From an uncultured Veillonellaceae bacterium (GTDB taxonomy: Bacteria; Bacillota; Negativicutes; Veillonellales; Megasphaeraceae): a stretch of 6,609 bases of DNA. Where the stretch lies: contig UREG01000086.1 in NCBI GenBank assembly GCA_900546795.1, forward strand, positions 1-6,609, read 5' to 3'. Under the pieces are notes generated by a model. That model was not told where the DNA came from. It was given only the letters and a program-made list of their open reading frames with translations, and made no database searches. Positions 1 to 5,617 of this stretch are shown piece after piece; positions within the stretch are counted from its first letter, which is position 1, and each line of letters starts with the position of its first letter. Both the position numbers and the translations under genes were made by a program.

Positions 1-520
1 AGTTGCCGCGGCGGGCGTGCCCTATGTGACCATTCAGCAGGAACGGCCGCTCGCAGCTTCCTTTGCCGTTCCCGAGGCCGTGCTGGGAGCGCTTCATGCC
101 AGCATAGCCGCTCATGAGATACGCGCCTGGGTGCAGGACGAAGAAGGGAACGAAGAAGAAGGGGAAGTGACATGGCTTTCGCCTGCCGCCGATCCGGATA
201 CCCACTCCGCACTGGGAAAAGTGACGATCAATAACGAAAGCGGCCGTTTTAAAGCCGGAGAATTTTATAAAGTTCGATTAGAAACGAAGGAAACCGTGAG
301 CCGGATTACCGTACCGAAAACCGCGGTTCGAACCAGTGCCGGCGGCGACTATGTATTTTTGGTCGGGGCAGACGGCATTGTGACGCTTCAGACGGTCCTG
401 ATCGGCGGTGAAGAAGGCGATCGGTATTATATCACCGGCGGCCTGCCGGAAGGGGCGCGCGTGATAATTCAGCCGGGAGACCGATTGCAGGCGGGAATGA
501 AAGTTAAACTTTCATATTGA
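1..520 (+). CDS. RND efflux periplasmic adaptor (membrane fusion protein), C-terminal part
   Basis: This is the 3' part of an adaptor that links an inner-membrane RND pump to an outer-membrane channel in the periplasm. The reading frame is open from base 2, so the true start lies upstream of the window; the in-frame GTG at 17 is internal. The visible ~172 residues follow the AcrA/MexA order: the strand after the lipoyl domain (PYVTIQQERPLAASFAVPE), the beta-barrel domain (GEVTWLSPAADPDT... followed by GRFKAGEFYKVRL, equivalent to the family's 'PGMFVRV' segment), then the membrane-proximal domain (VPKTAVR...GDYVFLV, ITGGLPEGARVIIQPGDRLQAGMKV). An acidic stretch, DEEGNEEEGE, sits in the barrel and is encoded by a near-duplicated ACGAAGAAGG unit at 138-162. 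No pump gene follows, so its RND partner must be upstream or elsewhere. A MacA-type (ABC) adaptor is possible but the segment order fits RND better. Family assignment is confident; the substrate cannot be told. Confidence 0.88.
   Translation, partial: VAAAGVPYVTIQQERPLAASFAVPEAVLGALHASIAAHEIRAWVQDEEGNEEEGEVTWLSPAADPDTHSALGKVTINNESGRFKAGEFYKVRLETKETVSRITVPKTAVRTSAGGDYVFLVGADGIVTLQTVLIGGEEGDRYYITGGLPEGARVIIQPGDRLQAGMKVKLSY
497..515. repeat. Perfect 19-nt palindrome over the adaptor stop region
   Basis: ATGAAAGTTAAACTTTCAT has 9-nt arms that are exact reverse complements around one central A. It encodes the last residues of the adaptor (MKVKLSY) and lies about 35 nt upstream of the candidate -35 of the iclR-family gene. 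Odd-centred short palindromes of this kind are typical of IclR-family operators, so an autoregulatory site is one reading; part of a terminator or chance are others. As RNA, the innermost pairs cannot form because the loop would be too small. Confidence 0.5.
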
Positions 521-541
521 GAAAAGGGAAAACTTTTTTTC
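521..541 (+). terminator. Weak candidate intrinsic terminator after the adaptor gene
   Basis: Directly after the adaptor stop, GAAAAG (521-526) can pair with CTTTT(T) across a GGAAAA loop, followed by a run of seven T (534-540). The stem is short and AU-rich, so it would be weak alone. The T run and the position between two gene sets support some termination here. Confidence 0.3.
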
Positions 542-550
542 GTATTATGA

Positions 551-579
551 ATGAATTTTTCAATAAAATGTGATAGAAT
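551..579 (+). promoter_or_regulatory. Candidate extended -10 promoter for the iclR operon
   Basis: TGATAGAAT at 571-579 matches an extended -10 element (TGn followed by TAGAAT, 5 of 6 to TATAAT). The hexamer 17 nt upstream, ATGAAT at 551-556, is a poor -35, which is common for extended -10 promoters. Transcription would start near 586, about 27 nt before the ATG at 613. Confidence 0.45.
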
Positions 580-612
580 AGCAGTATAAAATCGGAGATA
601 AGGAGGATCGAT

Positions 613-1368
613 ATGTCTACGCCCGAAGAAAGAGAAAACAGTTTATTAAAATCCTTGGAAAAAAGCCTGGATGTATTAGATATTTTTATTGACTGCAACA
701 GCGGGCTGACGCTGAAAGAAATTGCAGAGCGGACGCAGCTGAACACATCGACGGCATTTCGTATTGTCAATACATTGGAACGGCGGGAATATCTGAGCCG
801 CATTGAAGATACAAAGCGTTATCACTTAGGATCAAAAGCACTGGCACTGGGCTATTCTTCCCATTGGTCAGAGAATATTATTACCTTGGCGCGGCCGTAT
901 TTGCGCCGGCTTCAGCAGATGTTTAATGAAACGACGAGTTTATACGTTGCCGAAGGGGAAAACCGGATCTGTCTGGATCATGTAGAGAGTACCCATTCCC
1001 TGCGGCGCGTTATCCCGGTAGGCGAATCGCTGCCGATTTATAAAGGAGCTGCCGGGAAAGTGCTGCTGGCATGGCGGGATAAAGAAGAACGGGTGCGCTA
1101 TAATACGCAGTACGGGCTTTTGCCGGAATCGGACTGTACGAAAATTCGCCGCGACGGATATGCGATTACGCAGGACGAAAGCGAACATGGACTTTTTGCG
1201 CTGGCAGTGCCGATCTTTAATTTCGAAAATCAGGTAATCGGCGCGCTTCAGATTGCTGGGCCGTCCATGCGTTTTTACGAAGCGATCCGCCAGAAAATGG
1301 TGACGAGCGCTTCCCAATATGCGTATGAAATTTCCTATGCGTTAGGATACCGAGGCAAACAAAAATGA
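613..1368 (+). CDS. IclR-family transcriptional regulator
   Basis: A 251-residue cytoplasmic DNA-binding regulator of normal length for the family. Residues ~12-75 form the winged helix-turn-helix (LTLKEIAERTQLNTSTAFRIVNTLERREYL, with the recognition helix around 45-57, and the wing YHLG at 70-73). Residues ~85-245 form the IclR effector-binding domain, with the hallmark KGAAGKVLLA (144-153) and the GYAITQDESEHGLFALAVPIF segment (182-202), where small organic ligands usually bind. The start is set by AGGAGG at 601-606, six bases before ATG. The gene is first in a four-gene operon and its stop overlaps the next start (ATGA). Family members usually control catabolic or transport genes, often with autoregulation; the palindrome at 497-515 is a candidate site. 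Ligand and targets are not deducible; the dcuC-like gene downstream is a possible but unproven target. Confidence 0.95.
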   Translation: MSTPEERENSLLKSLEKSLDVLDIFIDCNSGLTLKEIAERTQLNTSTAFRIVNTLERREYLSRIEDTKRYHLGSKALALGYSSHWSENIITLARPYLRRLQQMFNETTSLYVAEGENRICLDHVESTHSLRRVIPVGESLPIYKGAAGKVLLAWRDKEERVRYNTQYGLLPESDCTKIRRDGYAITQDESEHGLFALAVPIFNFENQVIGALQIAGPSMRFYEAIRQKMVTSASQYAYEISYALGYRGKQK

Positions 1369-1991
1369 TGACACCATTAAAGAAATGGAGCCGTGACCGC
1401 TATTTGGCGGCGGCTCCTGTTTTAGCGCCGGAGCTTTTGGGCTGCTACCTGGTGCATGAAACGGACGAAGGCCCGATCCGCTGCCGTATTGTAGAAGTGG
1501 AAGCGTACGGCGGTATGAAATGGAATGGGTGCATAGATGACGCGTCTCATGCCCGCTGCGGCAAGACAAACCGCAACCAGTCGATGTTTTTGGCCGGCGG
1601 CCATGCCTATGTCTTTCGGATTTATGGCACGTCCTGGTGCATGAATGTTGTTACCGGTGAAAGCGAAGATCCGCAGGCCATATTGATTCGAGCGGTAGAA
1701 CCGGTAAGCGGCTGGGAGCTGATTGAAAAGAACCGGCCGGTAAAAGGACAGGTAAACTGGACAAACGGGCCGGGAAAACTCTGCGCCGCCATGGCTATTT
1801 CCAGTCAGCAGGACGGAGTCGATCTATGCGGCGATACCCTGTATATCGAAGATCCGGAAGAAGTCTGGACGGAGAAAAAGGCGGTCAGCCCCCGCGTACA
1901 TATCGACTACGCGCAATGGGGCAAACTGTTTCCCTGGCGATGGTATCTCGAAGGGAATCCGTATGTATCCCGCGTTCCGAAACAGAAATAA
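1365..1991 (+). CDS. mpg: DNA-3-methyladenine glycosylase, AAG/Mpg family
   Basis: A monofunctional glycosylase that removes alkylated purines such as 3-methyladenine, starting base excision repair. The 208 residues match the usual bacterial length. Visible landmarks: LAPELLGCYLV (20-30); VEVEAYGG (43-50) with Glu46 and Tyr48 equivalent to human AAG catalytic Glu125 and Tyr127; DDASHA with His62 equivalent to His136; AYVFRIYGTSWCMN (81-94) with the DNA-intercalating Tyr at 87 and Asn94 equivalent to Asn169; LIRAVEP with Arg109 equivalent to Arg182; then NGPGKLCAAMAI. Two oddities: five extra residues between Glu46 and His62 relative to the human enzyme, and Phe84 where human has Tyr159, a conservative change in the stacking pocket. 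The start at 1365 overlaps the iclR-family stop by four bases (ATGATG; the second ATG at 1368 is possible), with GAGG at 1352-1355 as a modest ribosome binding site. This suggests translational coupling. Confidence 0.95.
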   Translation: MMTPLKKWSRDRYLAAAPVLAPELLGCYLVHETDEGPIRCRIVEVEAYGGMKWNGCIDDASHARCGKTNRNQSMFLAGGHAYVFRIYGTSWCMNVVTGESEDPQAILIRAVEPVSGWELIEKNRPVKGQVNWTNGPGKLCAAMAISSQQDGVDLCGDTLYIEDPEEVWTEKKAVSPRVHIDYAQWGKLFPWRWYLEGNPYVSRVPKQK

Positions 1992-2964
1992 GTCAGGTTT
2001 GGAGGAGAACATTATTATACAATTCAGAGAATTTCGTTTAGAAGATAAACCGATTATCGACGCATATTTCAAAGAGCATCGATACGAACAATCCGAGTGT
2101 TGTTTTACAACGCTTTTTATGTGGCAGAAACCGTATGAAATCCAGTGGGCGGAAGAAAACAACGTGCTGTATATCCGGTCAGGCCGGGGAAATCAGCAGT
2201 TTTGGCTGCCGCCGTTTTCCGGCAAAGACGCGCACTTTGTTGACGGACTGCGCCGGGCGGAAGAATGGTTTGCCGCGCATGATTATCCGTTTTTGCTCAA
2301 AGGGGTAGACCCCAATGTAGTGGAGCGCATGAAAACGTTGTGCCCAACTTGTTATGAATTTACCGCAGACCGGGATAATTTTGAATACATTTACTCGACG
2401 CAGGAACTGATCAGCTTGTCGGGGAAAAAGTTTCGGCAGAAAAAGAATCACTTAAATTATTTCCGCACCCATTATTCCAACTATGAATATACGGCGATCA
2501 CAGAAGATATGATTCCCGAGTGCCTGGAAGCGATGAACGCCTGGTTTGACCAGCACGGCGCGGCGGACGAGGAAGAACTGGCGGAACTGGAAGCGGAAAA
2601 AGCCGGTATCCGGCTGCTGTTTGAAAACTGGACGGCTCTTGGCCTTACCGGCGGCGCTATCCGGATTTATGGGAAGATGGAAGCGTTTACTATCGGGGAA
2701 ATGCTGAATGAAGATACGGCGCTGATCCATATTGAAAAAGGAAATCCTGTGTACCGCGGCATTTATCAGGCGATCAACAACGATTTTGTCCGTCATGCCT
2801 GGAGCCATACGACCTATATTAATCGGGAAGAAGATATGGGCCATCCGGGACTGCGGCAGGCAAAAGAAGGATACAATCCGGTTAAATTTGCGGAAAAATA
2901 TGATGTAGTATTGCTTCCGGGCTGTTCGCTCCCGAAGATGGAAGCGGCAGCCAAAGCAGAATAG
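1963..2964 (+). CDS. DUF2156 / phosphatidylglycerol lysyltransferase C-terminal-like protein
   Basis: A soluble protein of the DUF2156 family, whose fold (paired GNAT-like domains) is shared with the aminoacyl-transferring C-terminal domain of MprF. It lacks MprF's membrane flippase part, and standalone members have no settled substrate. Coordinates give the longest ATG-started frame (333 aa), but the real start is probably ATT at 2014, giving 316 aa beginning (M)IQFREF as family members do, behind a strong GGAGG at 2001-2005. The first 17 codons from 1963 overlap the conserved end of mpg in another frame. With residue 1 at 2014, family motifs are LSGKKFRQKKNHLNYF (135-150), AFTIGEML and HIEKG in the second half, and NREEDMG...LRQAKEGYNP (270-289). 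It is third in the operon; the next start is nine bases after its stop. Family call confident; function unknown. Confidence 0.88.
   Translation: MYPAFRNRNKSGLEENIIIQFREFRLEDKPIIDAYFKEHRYEQSECCFTTLFMWQKPYEIQWAEENNVLYIRSGRGNQQFWLPPFSGKDAHFVDGLRRAEEWFAAHDYPFLLKGVDPNVVERMKTLCPTCYEFTADRDNFEYIYSTQELISLSGKKFRQKKNHLNYFRTHYSNYEYTAITEDMIPECLEAMNAWFDQHGAADEEELAELEAEKAGIRLLFENWTALGLTGGAIRIYGKMEAFTIGEMLNEDTALIHIEKGNPVYRGIYQAINNDFVRHAWSHTTYINREEDMGHPGLRQAKEGYNPVKFAEKYDVVLLPGCSLPKMEAAAKAE
2001..2005 (+). promoter_or_regulatory. Strong ribosome binding site pointing to a non-ATG start
   Basis: GGAGG here is the only strong Shine-Dalgarno match near the 5' end of the DUF2156 gene, yet no ATG, GTG or TTG follows at usable distance in that frame. 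In-frame ATT codons lie at 2011 and 2014 (spacers 5 and 8). The only in-frame TTG nearby (1999-2001) overlaps the motif itself. The site therefore argues for initiation at ATT, most likely 2014. Confidence 0.55.
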
Positions 2965-2973
2965 GAGCAGACG

Positions 2974-4137
2974 ATGCTGACATTCAGATTGGCAAGAGAA
3001 GAGGATCGGACTCAGCTGGAGGATTTGTGGGCGTATTGCTTTGAACCGAGAGAAAATCCATTTTTTCAGTGGTATTTCAAAGACTGCTGCCAGGTAAACA
3101 ACGTACTGCTGGGTTGGGACGGGGAGCGATTGGTATGCGATACGCATCTGAACCCGTATACGATACGGGTGCGGGGCAAAGAAATGCCGTCCTCCTATAT
3201 CGTCGGCTTAGCAACTCATCCGGCAGCGCGCAGCCGCGGCGTGGGAAAACAGCTGCTGACGGCGGCGCTGGAAGAAATGCGCCGGCGGGGACATTGGCTG
3301 AATCTGCTCATGCCGTCAAAAGCTTCGTTTTATCAGCCGTACGGATGGGAATTGTACTGCCATCAATGGAAAGAATCCGTCGATATGACCGGACTCAAAG
3401 ACATGGGCGTGAAAGGCGAACAGTATGCGTATATACGCGACAGCAAGGATTGGCCTTGGCTGGCTGCTGTGTATGAGCAGTATACGGCAGGGCTGAGCGG
3501 CTGCACGGTCCGGTCGGAAGCGGACTGGAAACGGCTGCTTGCAGGCGTATTTGCCGAAGGCGGTCACTGCGCCGCTGTATTTGAACATGGCAGACCGACA
3601 GGCTATATCCTGTATTCACTGGGAAGTCCTACGATCGTTTGCAGTGAATTTGTCTATACAACTCGAAAAGCAAAACAGTCCTTGCTGTACTATTTATATA
3701 ACCATCGGTCGCAGGGAGAACGGGTGCAGTGGAATGAAGGTCTTCAGGACCAGACCTACCGCCTTTACGGCGACGGCAAGCAGGGACATGAAACGATGCC
3801 GTTTATGGCTGGCCGGGTAGTGGATGCAGAACATGCGCTTGCCGCAGTGGCCTATGAAGCGGACGGTTCGTGCATGGTGGCGCTGGAAGATCCGCTGGCC
3901 GAATGGAACTGCGGTACCTTTCGACTGACCGCTGCCGGCGGCGCAGGCATTGCAGAACGGACCGAGGACACTCCGCAGATCCGAATGGATATTGGGGCAT
4001 TGGCGCTGCTTCTTTTTGGCGCGATGACAGCAAAAGAACTGGTATACTGCGGACGGGCAGACGGCGAGGAAGAAGCCGTATCTTGGCTCACCCGTGCGCT
4101 GCCGAAGAAAGATACGTATGTGAATGAATGGTATTGA
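2974..4137 (+). CDS. Eis-like GNAT family N-acetyltransferase
   Basis: An acetyl-CoA-dependent N-acyltransferase of the Eis type, probably cytoplasmic, 387 residues like other Eis homologues (about 400). Order of parts: an N-terminal GNAT domain with the acetyl-CoA pyrophosphate loop THPAARSRGVGKQLL (81-95; Arg86, Gly89, Gly91 fit RxxGxG); LLMPSKASFYQPYGWE (111-126), where Tyr120 aligns with the general acid Tyr126 of mycobacterial Eis; a second GNAT-like middle region; and a C-terminal SCP2-like region starting near GTFRLTAAGGAG, with LLLFGAMTAKELVYCG. The chain ends in an aromatic, VNEWY; in Eis the C-terminal carboxylate of a terminal Phe acts as base, so the pattern is kept. AGGAG (2963-2967) overlaps the DUF2156 stop and sits six bases before the ATG. 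It is the last gene of the operon, followed by a terminator. Eis enzymes acetylate amines including aminoglycosides, but the substrate here is unknown. Confidence 0.9.
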   Translation: MLTFRLAREEDRTQLEDLWAYCFEPRENPFFQWYFKDCCQVNNVLLGWDGERLVCDTHLNPYTIRVRGKEMPSSYIVGLATHPAARSRGVGKQLLTAALEEMRRRGHWLNLLMPSKASFYQPYGWELYCHQWKESVDMTGLKDMGVKGEQYAYIRDSKDWPWLAAVYEQYTAGLSGCTVRSEADWKRLLAGVFAEGGHCAAVFEHGRPTGYILYSLGSPTIVCSEFVYTTRKAKQSLLYYLYNHRSQGERVQWNEGLQDQTYRLYGDGKQGHETMPFMAGRVVDAEHALAAVAYEADGSCMVALEDPLAEWNCGTFRLTAAGGAGIAERTEDTPQIRMDIGALALLLFGAMTAKELVYCGRADGEEEAVSWLTRALPKKDTYVNEWY

Positions 4138-4158
4138 GTAAAATATCATACTATATAT

Positions 4159-4191
4159 GACAGCTTTGCATGAGCAGGGCTGTCTTTTTTT
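4159..4191 (+). terminator. Strong intrinsic terminator of the iclR-to-Eis operon
   Basis: GACAGCTTTGC (4159-4169) pairs with GCAGGGCTGTC (4174-4184) as an uninterrupted 11-bp stem with two G-U pairs and an ATGA loop, followed at once by seven T (4185-4191). It starts 22 bases after the Eis-like stop codon. Confidence 0.92.
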
Positions 4192-4201
4192 GTGTGTTCT
4201 C

Positions 4202-4230
4202 TTGCTGCGTTTGCCGAGACTATTTATAGT
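4202..4230 (+). promoter_or_regulatory. Candidate promoter ahead of the Pat-like gene
   Basis: TTGCTG (4202-4207) and TATAGT (4225-4230, 5 of 6 to consensus) are 17 bases apart, right after the operon terminator. If used, it would give a transcript with a leader of nearly 400 nt before the acetyltransferase at 4634, or express the relic in between. No other promoter clearly better placed for 4634 was seen. Confidence 0.35.
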
Positions 4231-4232
4231 AA

Positions 4233-4633
4233 TACATAGAAGAAAAGAGTCGCAGAAAGACTGGCTGTATGGCGGAAGCGGACAAGGTTCCTAAAAGATG
4301 GGGGCTATATGAAAAAGATGGGCGCCGATATCTGGAATGGGCGAAAGGTGATTTTTCTGCTTGGAACATGGCGTTGGAAGTTAGCGGCGGCACAAGAGAG
4401 AATCGGCGGTAGAACCGAGGTGCGGCAGATGTGGGAATATGCGGCGTCGCTGCTGGGCTGTCATTTGTCGGAAGTGAACCGATTTCCTGTTGGTACCGCC
4501 GGTGTAAGATGTTCTACCTTGCAGCCTCTCGATCATCGGCGCTTTCGCATACTGCATGCGATGAAAAAGCAGGTATACGGCAGGCGGCTTTACTGCGGCA
4601 GCATTAACTTGATTAGGAAAAGAGGAGAGATAT
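4233..4633 (+). pseudogene. Possible decayed or frameshifted gene; coding-like in two frames
   Basis: No intact gene is convincing here. One frame is open from 4233 to a TAG at 4410-4412 and, from the ATG at 4269, reads like real protein (47 aa, containing RWGLYEKDGRRYLEW and GDFSAWNMALE). Another frame is open from 4309 across the same stretch and on into the acetyltransferase gene; its section from about 4384 to 4620 also has protein-like composition (RQMWEYAASLLGCHLSEV). Neither start has a good ribosome binding site. One frameshift near 4380-4410 would join the two. I do not recognise the product, so this may be a relic, an untranslated leader, or a short unknown gene. Treat it as an unresolved 400-bp region. 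Confidence 0.25.
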
Positions 4634-5221
4634 ATGGAAACGATTACGATTCGAACTGCCAAGAAAAGCGATGCGGCAGAGCTGCTGCGCATCTATGCGC
4701 CATATGTAAAAGAAACGGCGATCACTTTTGAATATGATGTGCCGTCGGAACAGGAGTTTGCTGAGAGAATTGCTAAAACAATGGAAAAATATCCTTACCT
4801 TGCTGCAGAAATAGACGGAACTCTTGTCGGCTATGCCTATGCGGGGGCATTTCATGCGCGGGCAGCTTATGACTGGGCGGTAGAAACTTCGATTTATGTA
4901 GATCGAAACAGGAAGCGCCAGGGCATTGGAGAACATCTGTACCAGGCGCTGGAAGACAGATTGAAAGCGATGGGAATCGTGAATTTGAATGCGTGTATCG
5001 CCTATCCCCGCGAAAAAGATCCGTACCTGACGGCAGACAGCGTGCGTTTTCACGAAACATTAGGGTACCGTCTGGTTGGGCGCTTTGATTCCTGCGGCTA
5101 TAAATTTGACCGTTGGTACGACATGGTTTGGATGGAAAAACATATTGGCAGGCATACACGGCCTCAGCCGCCGGTACGTTGGTTTCCTGCACTGGAAGGT
5201 GAGTACGGTACGCAGAAATGA
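4634..5221 (+). CDS. Pat/YncA-type GNAT N-acetyltransferase
   Basis: An acetyl-CoA-dependent N-acetyltransferase related to phosphinothricin acetyltransferase (Pat/Bar) and YncA/MnaT; such enzymes acetylate small amines or amino-acid analogues in the cytoplasm. In its 195 residues: IRTAKKSDAAELLRIYAPYV (6-25) and ITFEYDVPS (30-38) are the N-terminal signature; AYDWAVETSIYVDR (78-91) is the core strand with Glu84; KRQGIGEHLY (94-103) is the acetyl-CoA loop, with Lys instead of the usual Gln/Arg at its first position; DSVRFHETLGYRLVG (135-149) is the closing motif; YKFDRWYDMVWMEKHIG (156-172) begins a C-terminal tail of the kind I recall from Firmicute homologues. Start set by GAGGAG at 4622-4627, six bases before ATG. 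It appears monocistronic, separated from the upstream operon by a terminator. True substrate unknown; herbicide resistance should not be assumed. Confidence 0.93.
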   Translation: METITIRTAKKSDAAELLRIYAPYVKETAITFEYDVPSEQEFAERIAKTMEKYPYLAAEIDGTLVGYAYAGAFHARAAYDWAVETSIYVDRNRKRQGIGEHLYQALEDRLKAMGIVNLNACIAYPREKDPYLTADSVRFHETLGYRLVGRFDSCGYKFDRWYDMVWMEKHIGRHTRPQPPVRWFPALEGEYGTQK

Positions 5222-5280
5222 CGCTGCGGCATAGGGAGAAAAAGGATTCAAAATTTCCGTCTGCAAAAAAGAAATGTAGT

Positions 5281-5312
5281 GCAGCATAAAGAATGAAAAA
5301 TATTTATGCTGT
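5281..5312. repeat. Inverted repeat with 9-nt perfect arms
   Basis: CAGCATAAA (5282-5290) and TTTATGCTG (5303-5311) are exact reverse complements, 12 bases apart, with a further G-T pair outside. The arm centres are about two helical turns apart, which suits a dimeric regulator. As RNA it gives a hairpin, but what follows is A-rich rather than T-rich, so it does not look like a terminator on this strand. Confidence 0.55.
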
Positions 5313-5441
5313 AAAATAGAAAATAAAAATACTTGCCGGCAGCTGCTGCGCCCACCAATATAAAAATAGAATATAAAGAAATAATAAAGTAAAACAAAAA
5401 TATTTATAGATTCATGCCCCATAGTAATATATCAAATATCT

Positions 5442-5487
5442 TTTTCTTTCGAATTGCGCTATAGGTTTTCCTGATACGGAAAGAAAA
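5442..5487. repeat. Second inverted repeat upstream of the dcuC-like gene
   Basis: TTTTCTTTC (5442-5450) and GAAAGAAAA (5479-5487) are exact reverse complements separated by 28 bases. The arms are simple pyrimidine/purine runs, so chance is a real possibility. The downstream arm ends 12 bases before the candidate -35 at 5499. Confidence 0.35.
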
Positions 5488-5498
5488 GTAAAAATATA

Positions 5499-5528
5499 TT
5501 GGTAGAATTTTATCTGCAGCGATATGAT
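5499..5528 (+). promoter_or_regulatory. Candidate promoter for the dcuC-like gene
   Basis: TTGGTA (5499-5504, 4 of 6) and TATGAT (5523-5528, 5 of 6) are 18 bases apart, predicting a start near 5535 and an ~80-nt leader. An overlapping alternative is the extended -10 TGGTAGAAT at 5500-5508, the same form as the element before the iclR-family gene but without a good -35. Confidence 0.35.
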
Positions 5529-5617
5529 GATAAACAGGAATAAGGCTATTCGATTAGTTTTTTGCATAGCATAGAGGAAAGAACGGCGGATAGTAAAAAG
5601 AAAAAGGAGTGAAGAGC

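Larger units (their letters stand above)
5222..5617. other. AT-rich gene-free region upstream of the dcuC-like gene
   Basis: About 400 bases with no supportable gene on either strand. It is visibly richer in A and T than the flanking genes, except for a short GC island around 5334-5356 containing the palindrome GCAGCTGC (5339-5346). It holds two long inverted repeats (5281-5312 and 5442-5487) and a candidate promoter. I saw no clear intrinsic terminator for the acetyltransferase: the hairpin at 5281-5312 has no T run after it. The length and structure suggest a regulatory region for the transporter gene. Confidence 0.6.

Noticed and set aside
17..520. Complete short protein starting at GTG 17
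   Set aside because: The frame is open back to base 2 and the sequence begins in the middle of a known adaptor fold, so this is a gene cut by the window edge.
940..1317. 125-codon antisense open frame inside the iclR-family gene
   Set aside because: Opposite strand of a conserved effector-binding domain; no supporting start signal or motif.
2452..3147. 231-codon antisense open frame
   Set aside because: It lies opposite the DUF2156 and Eis-like genes, shows no recognisable domain, and is explained by the codon use of those genes.
4309..4731. 140-codon open frame on the + strand as a complete gene
   Set aside because: It has no good ribosome binding site and runs 98 bases into the well-supported Pat-like gene in another frame; its N-terminal part overlaps a more protein-like frame. 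Kept only as part of the possible relic.
5281..5330. Terminator for the Pat-like gene
   Set aside because: The hairpin is good but is followed by an A-rich sequence rather than a T run on the + strand; the reverse strand has no immediate T run either.
5414..5464. 16-codon leader peptide upstream of the dcuC-like gene
   Set aside because: No ribosome binding site, no repeated regulatory codons, and such frames are expected by chance.
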